DNA of 64,000 nucleotides, taken from positions 1 through 64,000 of the forward strand of contig NZ_AWFF01000033.1 in NCBI RefSeq assembly GCF_000682755.1, read 5' to 3'. The notes beneath the pieces are model-generated. The model ran no database searches, was not told the origin of the DNA, and saw only the letters and a list, made by a program, of their open reading frames with translations. Source of the stretch: Hyphomonas beringensis. Lineage in GTDB: Bacteria > Pseudomonadota > Alphaproteobacteria > Caulobacterales > Hyphomonadaceae. Both the position numbers and the translations under genes were made by a program. Every line of letters starts with the position of its first letter. Within the stretch, counting starts at the first letter, position 1. This document shows, in pieces, positions 1 to 9,894 of the stretch.

Positions 1-114
1 CCAATATACACCGGGAACGGAGGGTGTCGGAAAACTTTATTTTTGAGCCAATGTTTGCTGCAGGTTGTGGGTGATTTTTTGTGGGATAAGTCGCCGGGGC
101 GACAAGGCAGGGGC

Positions 115-1305
115 TCAGCCCAGCGCCTGTTCCAGATCGGCGAGGATGTCTGGCACGTCTTCCAGGCCGATGGAGAGGCGGATGAGGCCGTCAGAGATGC
201 CGTGGGCGGCGCGTTCTTCCGGCGTGTAGGTGGAGTGGGTCATGCTGGCCGGATGCTGGATCAGGGTTTCCGCATCCCCCAGGCTGACGGCGCGGCGGAT
301 CAGCTGCAGGCGGTTCATCATGTCGATGCCGGCCTGATAGCCGCCTTCCAGTTCAAAGGCGATCATGCCGCCAAAGCCGGACATCTGGCGCTGGGCAAGC
401 TGGTGCTGCGGATGGCTGGGGAGGCCCGGATAGTGGGCCACGGACACGCCGGGCCGGGCCTCTAACCATTCAGCGACGGTCTGACCGCTTTCGCAGTGGC
501 GCTGCATACGCAATTGCAATGTCTTCAGCCCACGCATTACCAGCATGGCATTGAATGGCGCCATGACAGAGCCGGTCATGTCTTTCACGCCGATCATGCG
601 GATGTCCTGAATGGGCTCTGCCCGTCCGCAAACGATGCCCGCGACCAGGTCTCCGTGGCCGCCAAGATATTTCGTGGCCGAGTGCAGCACGAAGTCTGCG
701 CCCAGCTCTACCGGGCGGGTGAGCAGGGGAGAGGCATAGGTGTTGTCGACAATGGTCAGCGCGCCAGCCGCGCGGGCAATGTCTGACACGGTGCGGATAT
801 CCACCAGGCGCATGTTCGGATTGGCCGGCGTTTCGAAATAGACGATGCGCGTCGTGTCGCTGATTGCGGCGGAGAGCTTTTCCGGATCGCGCAGGTCAAC
901 ATGGGTGATCTTCACGCCAAAGCGGCTGAGGCCGTCGCGCATGAAGGCGAAGGTACAGCCATAGAGCGTCTCGTCCGTGATGATTTCGTCGCCCGGCTTT
1001 ACCAGCGTCCAAAGCGTGGCAGAGATGGCGCCCATGCCGCTGGCCGTGGCGATGGCGGCTTCGGCGCCTTCAAGGCTGGCCACGCGGGATTCCAGCAGGC
1101 TGACCGTGGGGTTGGAAATGCGCGAATAGATGTGGCCCTCTGCGTCGCCTGCGAACAGGGCGCCGCCGGTTTCGGCATCCGGGAAGGCAAAGGTGGAGGT
1201 GAGGTGCAAAGGCGGCGTCAGGGCGTTGTCATGGTCTGCGGGCTCATAGCCGTGATGGATGGCGCGGGTTGCGGGACCAAGCGGGCGGCTGGAATCGAAG
1301 GCCAT
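115..1305 (-). CDS. mdeA: Methionine gamma-lyase (PLP-dependent, Cys/Met metabolism family)
   Basis: A 396-residue PLP enzyme of the Cys/Met metabolism family, expected to split L-methionine into methanethiol, 2-oxobutanoate and ammonia in the cytoplasm. The PLP-binding lysine is K212 in [12 protein letters not shown] and the cofactor aspartate is D187 in VDNTY. Y115 and C117 in LYGCTFAF match the Tyr-Cys pair typical of methionine gamma-lyases, which favours MGL over cystathionine beta- or gamma-lyase. Length is normal for the family. It is transcribed divergently from an Lrp/AsnC-type regulator, the arrangement known for mdeA/mdeR in Pseudomonas, so regulation by that neighbour is likely. 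A cystathionine gamma-lyase role cannot be excluded. Confidence 0.85.
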   Translation of the reverse strand: MAFDSSRPLGPATRAIHHGYEPADHDNALTPPLHLTSTFAFPDAETGGALFAGDAEGHIYSRISNPTVSLLESRVASLEGAEAAIATASGMGAISATLWTLVKPGDEIITDETLYGCTFAFMRDGLSRFGVKITHVDLRDPEKLSAAISDTTRIVYFETPANPNMRLVDIRTVSDIARAAGALTIVDNTYASPLLTRPVELGADFVLHSATKYLGGHGDLVAGIVCGRAEPIQDIRMIGVKDMTGSVMAPFNAMLVMRGLKTLQLRMQRHCESGQTVAEWLEARPGVSVAHYPGLPSHPQHQLAQRQMSGFGGMIAFELEGGYQAGIDMMNRLQLIRRAVSLGDAETLIQHPASMTHSTYTPEERAAHGISDGLIRLSIGLEDVPDILADLEQALG

Positions 1306-1399
1306 GGAAGGCTCCTGTGCGTGAAATTGCGGTATGACGGCAGAATAGCATTGTGCGCGCAGCAGGAGCTTTCAAACATTGCTGTAAACTGATATATTA

Positions 1400-1416
1400 T
1401 TGGCATAATCTGCCAA
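1400..1416. promoter_or_regulatory. Inverted repeat in the mdeA/lrp divergent promoter region
   Basis: TTGGCA-taatc-TGCCAA is a perfect 6-bp inverted repeat with a 5-nt spacer. It lies 13 bp before the regulator's ATG and about 95 bp upstream of the mdeA start. Lrp/AsnC proteins often autoregulate from such divergent regions, so it is a candidate operator. Binding is inferred only. Confidence 0.4.
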
Positions 1417-1428
1417 CAGGATTGCGAT

Positions 1429-1899
1429 ATGGACCGGATAGATGCCAAGATTGTGCGGGCGCTGCAGGAAGATGGCCGTCTGACCAATCAGGATCTGGCG
1501 GAGAAGGTGGGTCTGTCGCCGTCGCCCTGCCTGCGCCGGGTGCGCAATCTGGAGGCGGATGGGGTGATCCAGGGCTATTCGGCTTTGGTGGACCAGAAGG
1601 CCTGCGGCTATCCGATCACCTGTTTCATGCGCATTCGCCTGTCTGTGCACAGCGAAGAGGCCGTTCAGCGCTTCGAGGCGAAGATCATGGAGACCGAGGC
1701 CGTGCTGGACTGCTATCTGATGACCGGCGGGGCCGATTACCAGCTGCGCATCGTGGCAGAGAGCCTGGATGCGTACGAGCAGCTGGTACGCCACACCATC
1801 CAGCGGCTGCCGGGGATTGCCTCCATCGAGACCAGCTTTGCCTATGGCGTTGTGAAGAAGTCCCGCGTTTTGCCGGTAAAGCTGGAGGGTGCGCTATAG
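1429..1899 (+). CDS. Lrp/AsnC family transcriptional regulator (MdeR-like)
   Basis: A 156-residue regulator with an N-terminal winged helix-turn-helix (about residues 3-60, with DAKIVRALQEDGR and VGLSPSPCLRRV) and a C-terminal RAM/AsnC ligand-binding domain (about 65-145). Size and layout are standard for feast/famine regulators, which form dimers or octamers and respond to amino acids. The divergent partner is a methionine gamma-lyase, so the likely job is methionine-responsive control of that gene. The ATG at 1429 directly follows an AT-rich stretch and an inverted repeat. The ligand is inferred from context, not from residues. Confidence 0.9.
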   Translation: MDRIDAKIVRALQEDGRLTNQDLAEKVGLSPSPCLRRVRNLEADGVIQGYSALVDQKACGYPITCFMRIRLSVHSEEAVQRFEAKIMETEAVLDCYLMTGGADYQLRIVAESLDAYEQLVRHTIQRLPGIASIETSFAYGVVKKSRVLPVKLEGAL

Positions 1900-1932
1900 G
1901 CGCGGCGCGCGGACCTGCTATATAGACAGGTG

Positions 1933-4785
1933 ATGAGCAAAGATTCCCCTGCGACTGCACCCAAAGGCCCAACCCTGGTTGAGGCGCGCAGCCATCTGCT
2001 GCGGCGTCCCGGCAAATGGCGGATTTCCAATATCATTGATGGCCGGGCCCTGCGGGTGAAGCTGACCGCGGCGGCGCTGGACAATCTGGGCAACCCCCAG
2101 GCCATGCGCAAGGCCGCGCTGGACCATCTGCATGGCGCGATGTTCCGCGGCCGCATGATTGCGCAGGAGCGGCTGCAGCAGGGGGCAGACGGGCTGGATA
2201 CGGCGCGGCTGTTGTCTGCGGTGCAGGATGAAGTGATCCATGCGCTGTATGACTTCACGACGACGCATGTGCACCGTGCGCGCAACCCCACAGAGGCCGA
2301 GCGTCTGGCGATCCTGGCGACCGGCGGCTATGGCCGCGGCGTGATGGCGCCATCGTCTGACACAGACCTTTTATTCCTGCGCGCCTACAAGGCGAGCCCG
2401 CACACCGAAAGCGTGATCGAATACATGCTGTATGCCCTGTGGGACATGGGCCTTAAAGTGGGCAATGCATTCCGTACGCCTACGGAATGCGTCAAGCTGG
2501 CGGCAGAGGATGTGACGATCAAGACATCCTTGCTGGATGCACGGTTCATTTGTGGTGACCAGGCCCTGTGCGACGAGATGCAGGTGAAGTTCCAGAAGGA
2601 TGCGGTGGACGGCAAGGACGCCGACTTCATCGCCGACAAGCTGGCCGAGCGCGATGCCCGCCATGCCAGGCAGGGCGATGCGCGCTATGTGGTGGAGCCA
2701 AACCTGAAAGAGGGCAAGGGCGGCCTGCGGGATCTGCAGACGCTGTACTGGCTGATCAAGCACATGCATGGCGGCAAGACGCTGGAAGACGTGATGAAGA
2801 AGGCTCCGTTCACGGAAAGTGAATACGGCACCTATATCCGCTCGGCGCGGTTCCTGTGGACGGTGCGCTGCCATCTGCACTTCGTTACCGGGCGTGCGGA
2901 AGAACGCCTGAGCTTTGACCTGCAGCCGGAAATCGCCGCGCGTATGGGCTATCGTGACCGGCGCGGACAGCAGGGGGTTGAGCGCTTCATGAAGCGCTAT
3001 TTCCTGGTGACCAAGGATATTGGCGCGCTGACGCGGATTGTGGCGGCGAAGCTGGAAGCGGACCAGAAGAAGAAACCGGAAGGCCTGCGCCGCCTGTTGC
3101 CGCAACGTGGCCCGCAGCCCCTGAAGGAAGAGGGCTTTGTGATTGATGCCGGCCGTGTCAGCATCGCCTCTGAAAAGGTGATGAAGTCTGACCCGCTGAA
3201 CATGCTGCGCCTGTTCATCATTGCACGGCGAGAGGACAAGGATATCCACCCGGATGCGCTGACGGCGCTGACGCGGAATTTGCGATCCCTGACTGAACGT
3301 GTACGTACCATGCCGGAGGCGCGGGAATTGGTGCTGGACGCCATTCTGGGCGGGACGGACCCCGGCCTGATCCTGCGCCGGATGAATGAAGCGGGCATTC
3401 TGGGAAAGGTGATCCCGGAATTTGGCGGTATCGTCGCGCAGACGCAATTCAACATGTATCATCATTATACGGTGGATGAGCATACGATCCGCGCGGTTGA
3501 GGCGATCGCCGAGATGGAGCGTGGCAATGCCGAGCGCGTGCCGCTGGCGACAGAGATTTTCCCGCTGATCGAAAATCGCCGGGCGCTGTACATGGCCATG
3601 CTGCTGCATGATACCGGCAAGGGCCGGGGCGACCAGCAGGTGGAGGGCATGAAGACCTCTGCGCGGGCCTGCCAGCGTCTGGGCATGCCGGAAGACGAAA
3701 CGGAACTGGTTGCGTGGCTGGTGGGCCACCATCTGGAGCTGAGCGAGACGGCGCAGAAGCGGGACATTTCCGATCCGCGCACGGTGACGCAGTTTGCCAA
3801 TATGGTCGGCTCTCTGGAGCGGCTGAGGCTGCTCTACATCCTGACGGCGGCAGACATCCGCGCGGTGGGGCCGGGCGTGTGGAATGCGTGGAAGGGCCAG
3901 CTGATGGCAGACCTTTACCACAATACCGCTGCGGCGCTGCGCGGGGGGCGCGCCGATGAGAAGGGCGTGCAGGCTGAACTGGAAGCAAAAGCCGAGACGC
4001 GCCGCGAAGCGCTGATCGAGCAGATCGGAACGATCCCGCCACTGCAGCTGGAAATGGAGACGGCCTACTGGACGGGCTTCGATTTGGAAGACCTGGCCTG
4101 GCATGCTGAGGCGCTGACGATGAGTGGCAATATTGTCTGCCATCGTTTCCCGCCGGAGGGCGGCGCGCTGGCCTTGATGGTGTCCGGGTCTGACAGGCAG
4201 GGCCTGTTTGCAGACCTGGCCGGTACGCTGGCCAATCTGGGCGCGAACGTTGTGTCTGCGCAGGTCTTTACCAGCAAGAGCAAGCGCATCGTCGACATTT
4301 TCATCCTGCAGGACGCCGCGCAAAAGCCTTATGGCCAGAGCGATCCGAGCCGCCTGACCCGTCTGGAGAAAGCGCTGGAAGACGTGCTGGCCGGCGCGCA
4401 GGTGAAAGAACTGGCGAAATCGCGGACCGGACGCCGCCAGGCGGCCTTCCTAGTGCAACCCTCAGCGCAGATCAGGGATGACGTGTCGGCAGACTATACC
4501 GTGATCGATATTGCCGGCCGCGACCGGCAGGGCCTTCTGTTCGATGTGGCGCGCGTTCTGGCGGATCTGGACCTGTCCATTCACTCCGCCCATGTCGGCT
4601 CCTATGGCGAGCGGATGTTCGACGCGTTCTATGTGCAGTCCGAAGACGGCCACAAATTGTCCGATGACGCCCAGAAAGAGGCCCTGAGAGACCGTCTTCT
4701 TGGCGCATTGGGGCGCCATGAACCGGATGCGCCGCAAACACCAGCCCGGAAATTGAAGCGATCTCGCGCCGTGGACAGTTTCTGA
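1933..4785 (+). CDS. glnD: Bifunctional [protein-PII] uridylyltransferase/uridylyl-removing enzyme
   Basis: GlnD senses glutamine and uridylylates or de-uridylylates PII proteins, which control nitrogen assimilation. The domain order is complete: nucleotidyltransferase with GGYGRG and SDTDLLFL near residues 120-145, a GlnD-specific linker, an HD hydrolase domain with LLHDTGKGRGDQQ near residue 560, and two C-terminal ACT domains (VSGSDRQGLFADLAG and IAGRDRQGLLFDVAR). The length of about 950 residues is normal for alphaproteobacteria. A GTG at 1930 sits directly before the chosen ATG and either could be used. murJ starts 22 bp downstream, so the two are probably co-transcribed. Confidence 0.96.
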   Translation: MSKDSPATAPKGPTLVEARSHLLRRPGKWRISNIIDGRALRVKLTAAALDNLGNPQAMRKAALDHLHGAMFRGRMIAQERLQQGADGLDTARLLSAVQDEVIHALYDFTTTHVHRARNPTEAERLAILATGGYGRGVMAPSSDTDLLFLRAYKASPHTESVIEYMLYALWDMGLKVGNAFRTPTECVKLAAEDVTIKTSLLDARFICGDQALCDEMQVKFQKDAVDGKDADFIADKLAERDARHARQGDARYVVEPNLKEGKGGLRDLQTLYWLIKHMHGGKTLEDVMKKAPFTESEYGTYIRSARFLWTVRCHLHFVTGRAEERLSFDLQPEIAARMGYRDRRGQQGVERFMKRYFLVTKDIGALTRIVAAKLEADQKKKPEGLRRLLPQRGPQPLKEEGFVIDAGRVSIASEKVMKSDPLNMLRLFIIARREDKDIHPDALTALTRNLRSLTERVRTMPEARELVLDAILGGTDPGLILRRMNEAGILGKVIPEFGGIVAQTQFNMYHHYTVDEHTIRAVEAIAEMERGNAERVPLATEIFPLIENRRALYMAMLLHDTGKGRGDQQVEGMKTSARACQRLGMPEDETELVAWLVGHHLELSETAQKRDISDPRTVTQFANMVGSLERLRLLYILTAADIRAVGPGVWNAWKGQLMADLYHNTAAALRGGRADEKGVQAELEAKAETRREALIEQIGTIPPLQLEMETAYWTGFDLEDLAWHAEALTMSGNIVCHRFPPEGGALALMVSGSDRQGLFADLAGTLANLGANVVSAQVFTSKSKRIVDIFILQDAAQKPYGQSDPSRLTRLEKALEDVLAGAQVKELAKSRTGRRQAAFLVQPSAQIRDDVSADYTVIDIAGRDRQGLLFDVARVLADLDLSIHSAHVGSYGERMFDAFYVQSEDGHKLSDDAQKEALRDRLLGALGRHEPDAPQTPARKLKRSRAVDSF

Positions 4786-4807
4786 GAATTCGATCAGAGG
4801 AATCGCG

Positions 4808-6364
4808 ATGAGCGTCGCGCGCAATACCCTGGTGCAATCCTCGCTGACCCTGGGCAGCCGCGTGCTGGGCATGGTGCGCGACATATTGCTGATCGCCAAG
4901 ATCGGTGCGGGGCCTGTGGGCGATGCCTGGGCGACGGCGCAGCAATTCCCGAACCTGTTCCGCCGCATCTTTGCCGAAGGCGCGTTCGCGTCTGCTTTCG
5001 TGCCGATCTATGCGCGCACCCTGGAGGCCGAAGGGCATGAGGCCGCACGGGCCGTGGCGCAGGAAGCGCTGCGCGTTCTGTTCGCGGCGACGGCGGCGCT
5101 GACCATTCTGGCGCAGATCTTCATGCCCTGGGTCTTGCTGTTGATCCATGGCGGGCAGGCGGATGATCCGGCGAATTACGCGCTGGCCGTTCTGCTGACG
5201 CGGATCACGATGCCGTATCTGACCTTCATGGCGATTGCGGCGCTGCTGTCTGGCGTGCTGAACTCCGCCGAGCGGTTCATCCTGTCTGCCGGTGCGCCGA
5301 CCCTGTTGAACCTGTCTCTGATCCCGGCGGCCTTTGTGGCGCCTTCGGCGGAAAAGACGGCGCTGGCGGCGGCGGTGGCCTATTTCATTGCGGGCCTGTT
5401 GCAGGCGGGCGTGCTGTGGTGGGGCGTGCGTCGCCAGAAAGTGCATATCAGCCTGATCGGCTGGCCGCGCATGACACCCGCTGTGAGGAAAGTGCTGAAG
5501 CTGGCGATACCGGGCACGATTGCGGCCTCTGGCACGCAGATCAACATCATTGTCAGTCAGTCCCTCGCCAGCTTTGAGGTTGGCGCGAAATCCTGGCTCT
5601 ATGCGGCAGACCGGCTCTACCAGCTGCCGCTGGGCCTGGTCGGTGTGGCGGTGGGCGTCGCGATCCTGCCGCGTCTCAGCAAGGCGGCGCGGGCCCTGGA
5701 TGAGAGCGGCAGCCGCCGCACGATGGATGAGGGTATCGGCCTGGCCATGGCGCTGACCCTGCCGGCGGCGGCGGCGCTGATGATTGCGCCGGTCTTCCTG
5801 ATTGATGTGTTTTTCACGCGCGGGGAATTCCTGCTGTCAGATGCGCAGATGTCCGGCCATGCGCTGTTCCACTTTGCCTGGGGCGTGCCGGCCTTTGTGC
5901 TGATCAAGGTGCTGGCCCCGGCCTTCTTTGCGCGGGAAGATACCAAGACGCCGATGCGCTATGCGCTGACATCTGTGCTGATCAATACGGTGCTGGGGGC
6001 GGGGCTGTTCTTCTGGATGAAATCCAATGGGGAGGCGGGCTTTATCGGCCTGGCCATCGCAACCTCCATCGCGGCCTGGGTGAATACGTTCCTGCTGGCG
6101 ACGACGCTGATGCGGCGGGGCTGGTACACGCCCGGCCCACGGCTGGTGTCCGGCGTGGTGCGCGCGGCGCTGTCGACGGCGGTGATGAGCGCGGCGGTGT
6201 GGTTCATGCTGCAGAATCTGGCCGTGATACAGGCGCAGGTGCTGAACTCCCGCATCCTGGCGGCGGTCGTGATCGTGCTGACCGGGGGCGTGATATACGC
6301 TTTTGCAGCCCTGCTGACCGGCGCGATCCGCATTTCTGACATCAGGCAGGCTTTGCGGCGCTAA
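4808..6364 (+). CDS. murJ: Lipid II flippase MurJ (MviN)
   Basis: A 518-residue polytopic inner-membrane protein of the MOP superfamily, expected to flip lipid II across the membrane for peptidoglycan synthesis. It has the family opening (TLVQSSLTLGSRVLGMVRDILL) and about 14 hydrophobic segments. It also has the MurJ stretch with NLFRRIFAEGAFASAFVP and the central region LYQLPLGLVGVAVGVAILP. A ribosome-binding site (AGAGGAA) sits just before the ATG. It lies between glnD and trpS, a widespread order in alphaproteobacteria. Confidence 0.96.
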   Translation: MSVARNTLVQSSLTLGSRVLGMVRDILLIAKIGAGPVGDAWATAQQFPNLFRRIFAEGAFASAFVPIYARTLEAEGHEAARAVAQEALRVLFAATAALTILAQIFMPWVLLLIHGGQADDPANYALAVLLTRITMPYLTFMAIAALLSGVLNSAERFILSAGAPTLLNLSLIPAAFVAPSAEKTALAAAVAYFIAGLLQAGVLWWGVRRQKVHISLIGWPRMTPAVRKVLKLAIPGTIAASGTQINIIVSQSLASFEVGAKSWLYAADRLYQLPLGLVGVAVGVAILPRLSKAARALDESGSRRTMDEGIGLAMALTLPAAAALMIAPVFLIDVFFTRGEFLLSDAQMSGHALFHFAWGVPAFVLIKVLAPAFFAREDTKTPMRYALTSVLINTVLGAGLFFWMKSNGEAGFIGLAIATSIAAWVNTFLLATTLMRRGWYTPGPRLVSGVVRAALSTAVMSAAVWFMLQNLAVIQAQVLNSRILAAVVIVLTGGVIYAFAALLTGAIRISDIRQALRR

Positions 6365-6388
6365 ACAAACGCGCTAAAGCGCCTGCCC

Positions 6389-7429
6389 ATGACCGACACA
6401 CATTCCCCCACCTATAGCGGCCCGCAGCGCATTTTCTCGGGCATCCAGCCAACCGGCAATCTCCATCTGGGCAACTATCTGGGCGCCCTGAAGAAATTCG
6501 TGGATTTGCAGGAAGAGGGCTGGGACGCGGTTTATGCCGTGGTGGACCTTCACGCGATCACAATGCCGGTGGAGAAGGGGGCACTGATCAGCCAGACACG
6601 GCAGATCGCAGCGGCCTTCCTGGCGTGCGGCGTCGACCCGAAGAAATCCATCATCTATGCGCAGTCTTCGGTGAAGGCGCATGTGGAGCTGGCCTGGATC
6701 TTCAATTGCGTGGCGCGCATGGGCTGGGTCGAGCGGATGACGCAGTTCAAGGACAAGGCGGGCAAGGATGCCGAGCGGGCCTCTGTCGGCCTGTTCACCT
6801 ATCCTGTGCTGCAGGCGGCGGACATTCTGGCCTACAAGGCGACCCATGTGCCGGTCGGCGAAGACCAGAAACAGCATCTGGAGCTGAGCCGCGACATCGC
6901 GGATCGCTTCAACCGCGACTATGACGCGCCGGGCTTTTTCCCGCTGCCGGAACCGCTGATCAAGGGGCCGGGCGCCCGCGTGATGAGCCTGAAGGATGGC
7001 ACCAAGAAGATGTCGAAGTCTGATCCGTCAGAGCTGTCCCGTATCGCGCTGGTGGATGATGCCGACACGATCGCGAAGAAGATCAAGAAGGCGAAGACCG
7101 ACCTGCTGGGCGACATGCCGAGCGACAAGGAGGGCCTGGAAGGGCGCCCCGAAGTGGAAAACCTTGTCGGTATCTATGCGGCGCTGTCGGGCGAAACGGT
7201 CGACGCTGTACTGAAGCAGTATGGCGGGCAGGGCTTTGGCGTGTTCAAGCCGGCGCTGGCCGAGGTGACGGTGAACCATCTGGCCCCGATCACCCAGCGC
7301 TTCCGCGAGATTCTGGACGATGTCAGCTATATCGACAGCGTGCTGCAGGATGGCGCAGAGCGGGCCGATGCGATTGCTGCGCCGGTGATCCGCGAAGTGC
7401 GCGAACTGGTCGGCTTCTGGGGCGCCTGA
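6389..7429 (+). CDS. trpS: Tryptophanyl-tRNA synthetase
   Basis: A class I aminoacyl-tRNA synthetase of 346 residues that charges tRNA-Trp. The HIGH-type signature reads GNLHLGNY at residues 23-30 and the KMSKS loop is exact at residues 207-211. The opening [14 protein letters not shown] is diagnostic for TrpRS. It follows murJ after 24 bp and may belong to the glnD-murJ transcript. No paralogue or T-box-like leader is visible. Confidence 0.97.
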   Translation: MTDTHSPTYSGPQRIFSGIQPTGNLHLGNYLGALKKFVDLQEEGWDAVYAVVDLHAITMPVEKGALISQTRQIAAAFLACGVDPKKSIIYAQSSVKAHVELAWIFNCVARMGWVERMTQFKDKAGKDAERASVGLFTYPVLQAADILAYKATHVPVGEDQKQHLELSRDIADRFNRDYDAPGFFPLPEPLIKGPGARVMSLKDGTKKMSKSDPSELSRIALVDDADTIAKKIKKAKTDLLGDMPSDKEGLEGRPEVENLVGIYAALSGETVDAVLKQYGGQGFGVFKPALAEVTVNHLAPITQRFREILDDVSYIDSVLQDGAERADAIAAPVIREVRELVGFWGA

Positions 7430-7511
7430 ACCAGGCTGCGCGGATTTGGTTTGTTGACCTTCTGCGCATGCGGTCTATCCCTCTGAGGCTGAAATCATTC
7501 TGGAGCTTTCC

Positions 7512-7973
7512 ATGCGTCTTGTATCCCTGATTGCCGGTCTTTCCGTTGCTGCCCTCGCGGCCTGTTCCCAGGAAGCGAAAGCGCCGGAGGCGGCGCCGGT
7601 TCCGACTGTGACAGACGCCTTCATCGTGATGCCGGCACCGGGACGGGATGTGGCCATGGGCGGCCTGACGCTGAGCGTGGAAGACGCCCCGATCTGGCTG
7701 ACCGCAGCTGATACCAATATCGCCGACAAGACCGAGCTGCACACGATGAGCATGGAAGACGGCGTCATGCGCATGCGCAAGGTGGAACGTCTGGAAGCCA
7801 CGCCGATTGTGCCGCTGGAACTGGAACGCGGCGGGGCGCACCTGATGTTCTTCGGAATCAGTGACGAGATTGCACCGGGCGACCAGGCAGAGCTGGTGCT
7901 GACCCTGACCGATGAGAATGGCAAAGAGCAGACGGTGACCACCGAAGCCGAAATCCGCGCCATGGGCGAGTGA
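7512..7973 (+). CDS. PCu(A)C-type periplasmic copper chaperone, lipoprotein
   Basis: A 153-residue protein with a lipoprotein signal (lipobox LAAC, lipidated C18). It carries the full copper-binding motif of the PCu(A)C/DUF461 family, H77-X10-M88-X21-H110-X-M112. Members deliver Cu(I) to the CuA or CuB sites of cytochrome oxidase in the periplasm. A ribosome-binding site (GGAGC) precedes the ATG. No oxidase or Sco gene is adjacent, so its client is not apparent from context. It sits after trpS but is probably a separate transcription unit, given the 82-bp gap. Confidence 0.88.
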   Translation: MRLVSLIAGLSVAALAACSQEAKAPEAAPVPTVTDAFIVMPAPGRDVAMGGLTLSVEDAPIWLTAADTNIADKTELHTMSMEDGVMRMRKVERLEATPIVPLELERGGAHLMFFGISDEIAPGDQAELVLTLTDENGKEQTVTTEAEIRAMGE

Positions 7974-8068
7974 CGCCCGTCTCTTTTGAGCTGGCCTCAG
8001 GCCGCTATACTTCCTGACATCTTGGTGTGCCCGGTCAAAAAACCGGCACTCCGTAGCTTTGCGGATAT

Positions 8069-8090
8069 TTAACAGTTAATGTACTGTTAA
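8069..8090. promoter_or_regulatory. CtrA-type box (TTAA-N7-TTAA) inside a perfect inverted repeat
   Basis: TTAACAGT-taatgt-ACTGTTAA is a perfect 8-bp inverted repeat. It contains TTAA(8076-8079)-N7-TTAA(8087-8090), which matches the CtrA recognition pattern of Caulobacter-type bacteria. It lies 73 bp upstream of the DUF2333-like gene. Another dyad-binding repressor could equally use it. Confidence 0.5.
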
Positions 8091-8163
8091 AATGCCCCAT
8101 TCGCCTGCATAGTGGTGTAAACGCAACAGGTCTCCAGCGTTTCATGTAAACAGGGTAGAGTAG

Positions 8164-9222
8164 ATGGCATTTGATAGTAGTCGCCTCCCCGCGGCCTACC
8201 AAGAGGAAGGTCCTGCCGTTACCGTGCTTGGGTCAGATCATCTCGTAACGTTCGATTATGCCGAGCCGAGCCCGGTGATGCTGTTTGCGCAGCGCTGGTG
8301 GCGCCGGACCAAGCTGGTTTTGAAGATCGGCGTCGTGGTGGCGGCTGTTGCGGCCTACCCGGTCCTGACCATCGCCTCCAACAAGATTGATGATGGCCCG
8401 GTCGAGATTGCCGGTCAGAACTGGACGATGCCGGAAGTGGGCGTCGCCATCAACAAGATCGCCCGTGAACTGGAAGGGGCCGGCTGGGCAGGGGACCGTG
8501 CAAACTGGCACCCGCAGGCGCGCCTGACGGCGATGCCGGCCTGGCAGGTTGCCACGACGGACGCGCTGTCTGACCATACGCGCATGCTGTCCGAACTGAC
8601 CGTGAAGGGCGGCGAAGTGGATTCCGACCTGAAAGCAGCCACGCGCCTGCTGCGCGGTGTGCCGGGCGAAGACATGCGCCCTCGCCTGACAGCGGCTGCA
8701 GAAGCGCTGAACCGCTATGATTCCCGCGCAGGCCGCGGTCTGGCCGTGACACCGGGCAAGGTGGAAAAGCTGAAAGCCGAAGCAAATTTGTTTGCTGATT
8801 GGGCGAAGGATGACCGTGTGGATCTGGCCGTTCAGGTCAATCAGGATGTTGTTGAGTTTCCCGCCAGCAAGGCCGACATTGAGAGCTTCTATGGTGCGAA
8901 GGCGCGTGCCCATGTGGCCCAGCAAATGCTGGCGGCTGCCCGCATGACTGAGCCGCGTCTGGCACGTCTGCCGGCCGTCAGCACGGCGTTCGACAAGGCA
9001 GAGCTTGCCTGGGGCCGCGCGGCAGAGATGAAGCCTCTGATCGTTTCCAATCAGAGCGGCGATGGCCCATTCATGGCCAATCATTTGGCCAGCATTGGCT
9101 TTTTCCTGGTCGAAGCCGAGGACGCTTCCCGCGAATTGGCGGCCGCGCTGAACGAACTGCCGGAAGGCGCGCTGGAGAATGTCGCTGCTCTGGAGACGCG
9201 GCTCGCCTCCACGGCGCCCTGA
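8164..9222 (+). CDS. DUF2333-like single-pass membrane protein
   Basis: A 352-residue protein with a cytoplasmic N-terminus, one transmembrane segment at about residues 51-70 following a basic WWRRTK stretch, and a large mainly helical periplasmic part. The pattern of tryptophans near the start of the periplasmic part (NWTMPEV, GWAGDRANWHP) and the closing GDGPFMANHL region resemble DUF2333 proteins, whose function is unknown. It stands between trpS and nfu with its own 190-bp upstream region carrying a CtrA-type box. That suggests cell-cycle-linked expression and perhaps an envelope role. The family call is from memory of the pattern and is moderate. Confidence 0.6.
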   Translation: MAFDSSRLPAAYQEEGPAVTVLGSDHLVTFDYAEPSPVMLFAQRWWRRTKLVLKIGVVVAAVAAYPVLTIASNKIDDGPVEIAGQNWTMPEVGVAINKIARELEGAGWAGDRANWHPQARLTAMPAWQVATTDALSDHTRMLSELTVKGGEVDSDLKAATRLLRGVPGEDMRPRLTAAAEALNRYDSRAGRGLAVTPGKVEKLKAEANLFADWAKDDRVDLAVQVNQDVVEFPASKADIESFYGAKARAHVAQQMLAAARMTEPRLARLPAVSTAFDKAELAWGRAAEMKPLIVSNQSGDGPFMANHLASIGFFLVEAEDASRELAAALNELPEGALENVAALETRLASTAP

Positions 9223-9315
9223 TCCTGCGGGCCTAATCACACGCTGACGTCTTGAACCTGCTGGTGTTGCGCGCCATCTGATGGGCAACGCGCACAGTAG
9301 AAAGGGCTTCCGGCC

Positions 9316-9894
9316 ATGTTCATCCAGACCGAACCGACCCCGAACCCGGATACGGTGAAATTCCTGCCCGGCCATCCAGTGGCTGGCGACAAGGGACCGT
9401 TCGATTTTCCAGATGCCGCAAGCGCCCGCATCAGCCTGCTGGCGCGCGCCCTGTTCCAGGTGGACGGGGTGGAGCGTGTGTTCCTGGGCAGCGATTTCGT
9501 CTCCATCAACAAGGAGACTGACCGCGACTGGAAACATGTGAAGCCGATGGTGCTGGCCGCGATCATGGATCATTACATGGCGGGCCTGCCGGTTGTGGAA
9601 GAGGGCGCTGAGCCGTCTGCCTCAAGCGAGGCCGAGGTTTCCTATGAAGGCGAAGCCGCCGAGATCGTCGATGAAATTCGGGAACTGATCGAAACCCGCG
9701 TGCGCCCGGCCGTGGCGCAGGATGGCGGGGACATCATCTTCCACAAATTCGAGCCGGATACCGGCATTGTGCACCTGTCGATGCGCGGCGCTTGTGCTGG
9801 GTGCCCGTCATCCACGATGACGCTGAAGCAGGGCATCGAGAACATGCTGAAAACCTATGTGCCGGAAGTCACGGCGGTGGAAGCTGTACTCTAG
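9316..9894 (+). CDS. NifU family Fe-S scaffold protein (Nfu type)
   Basis: A 192-residue cytoplasmic Fe-S cluster carrier. Residues 1-86 form the Nfu N-terminal domain (FIQTEPTPNPDTVKFLPG), and residues 112-185 form the NifU-like domain with C160 and C163 in GACAGCPSS, the cluster-binding CxxC. The two-domain layout is that of alphaproteobacterial and mitochondrial Nfu proteins, which pass 4Fe-4S clusters to targets such as lipoyl synthase and aconitase. It has its own upstream gap of about 90 bp. Its position between trpS and tsaB agrees with common alphaproteobacterial synteny. Confidence 0.93.
   Translation: MFIQTEPTPNPDTVKFLPGHPVAGDKGPFDFPDAASARISLLARALFQVDGVERVFLGSDFVSINKETDRDWKHVKPMVLAAIMDHYMAGLPVVEEGAEPSASSEAEVSYEGEAAEIVDEIRELIETRVRPAVAQDGGDIIFHKFEPDTGIVHLSMRGACAGCPSSTMTLKQGIENMLKTYVPEVTAVEAVL

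Noticed and set aside
90-103. GTCGC/GCGAC hairpin after mdeA as a terminator
   Set aside because: The stem is only 5 bp with a tiny loop and the T-tract is poor.
2371-4323. Long antisense frame of 650 codons inside glnD
   Set aside because: It is the mirror of a GC-rich gene's codon pattern and the glnD frame has clear domains along the whole stretch.
8027-8049. GTGCCCGGT/ACCGGCAC hairpin after the PCuAC gene
   Set aside because: It has a bulge and no T-tract, so it is not convincing as a terminator.
8233-9573. 446-codon antisense frame over the DUF2333-like gene
   Set aside because: It spans two genes and lacks domain pattern; the sense frame has a membrane segment and start signals.
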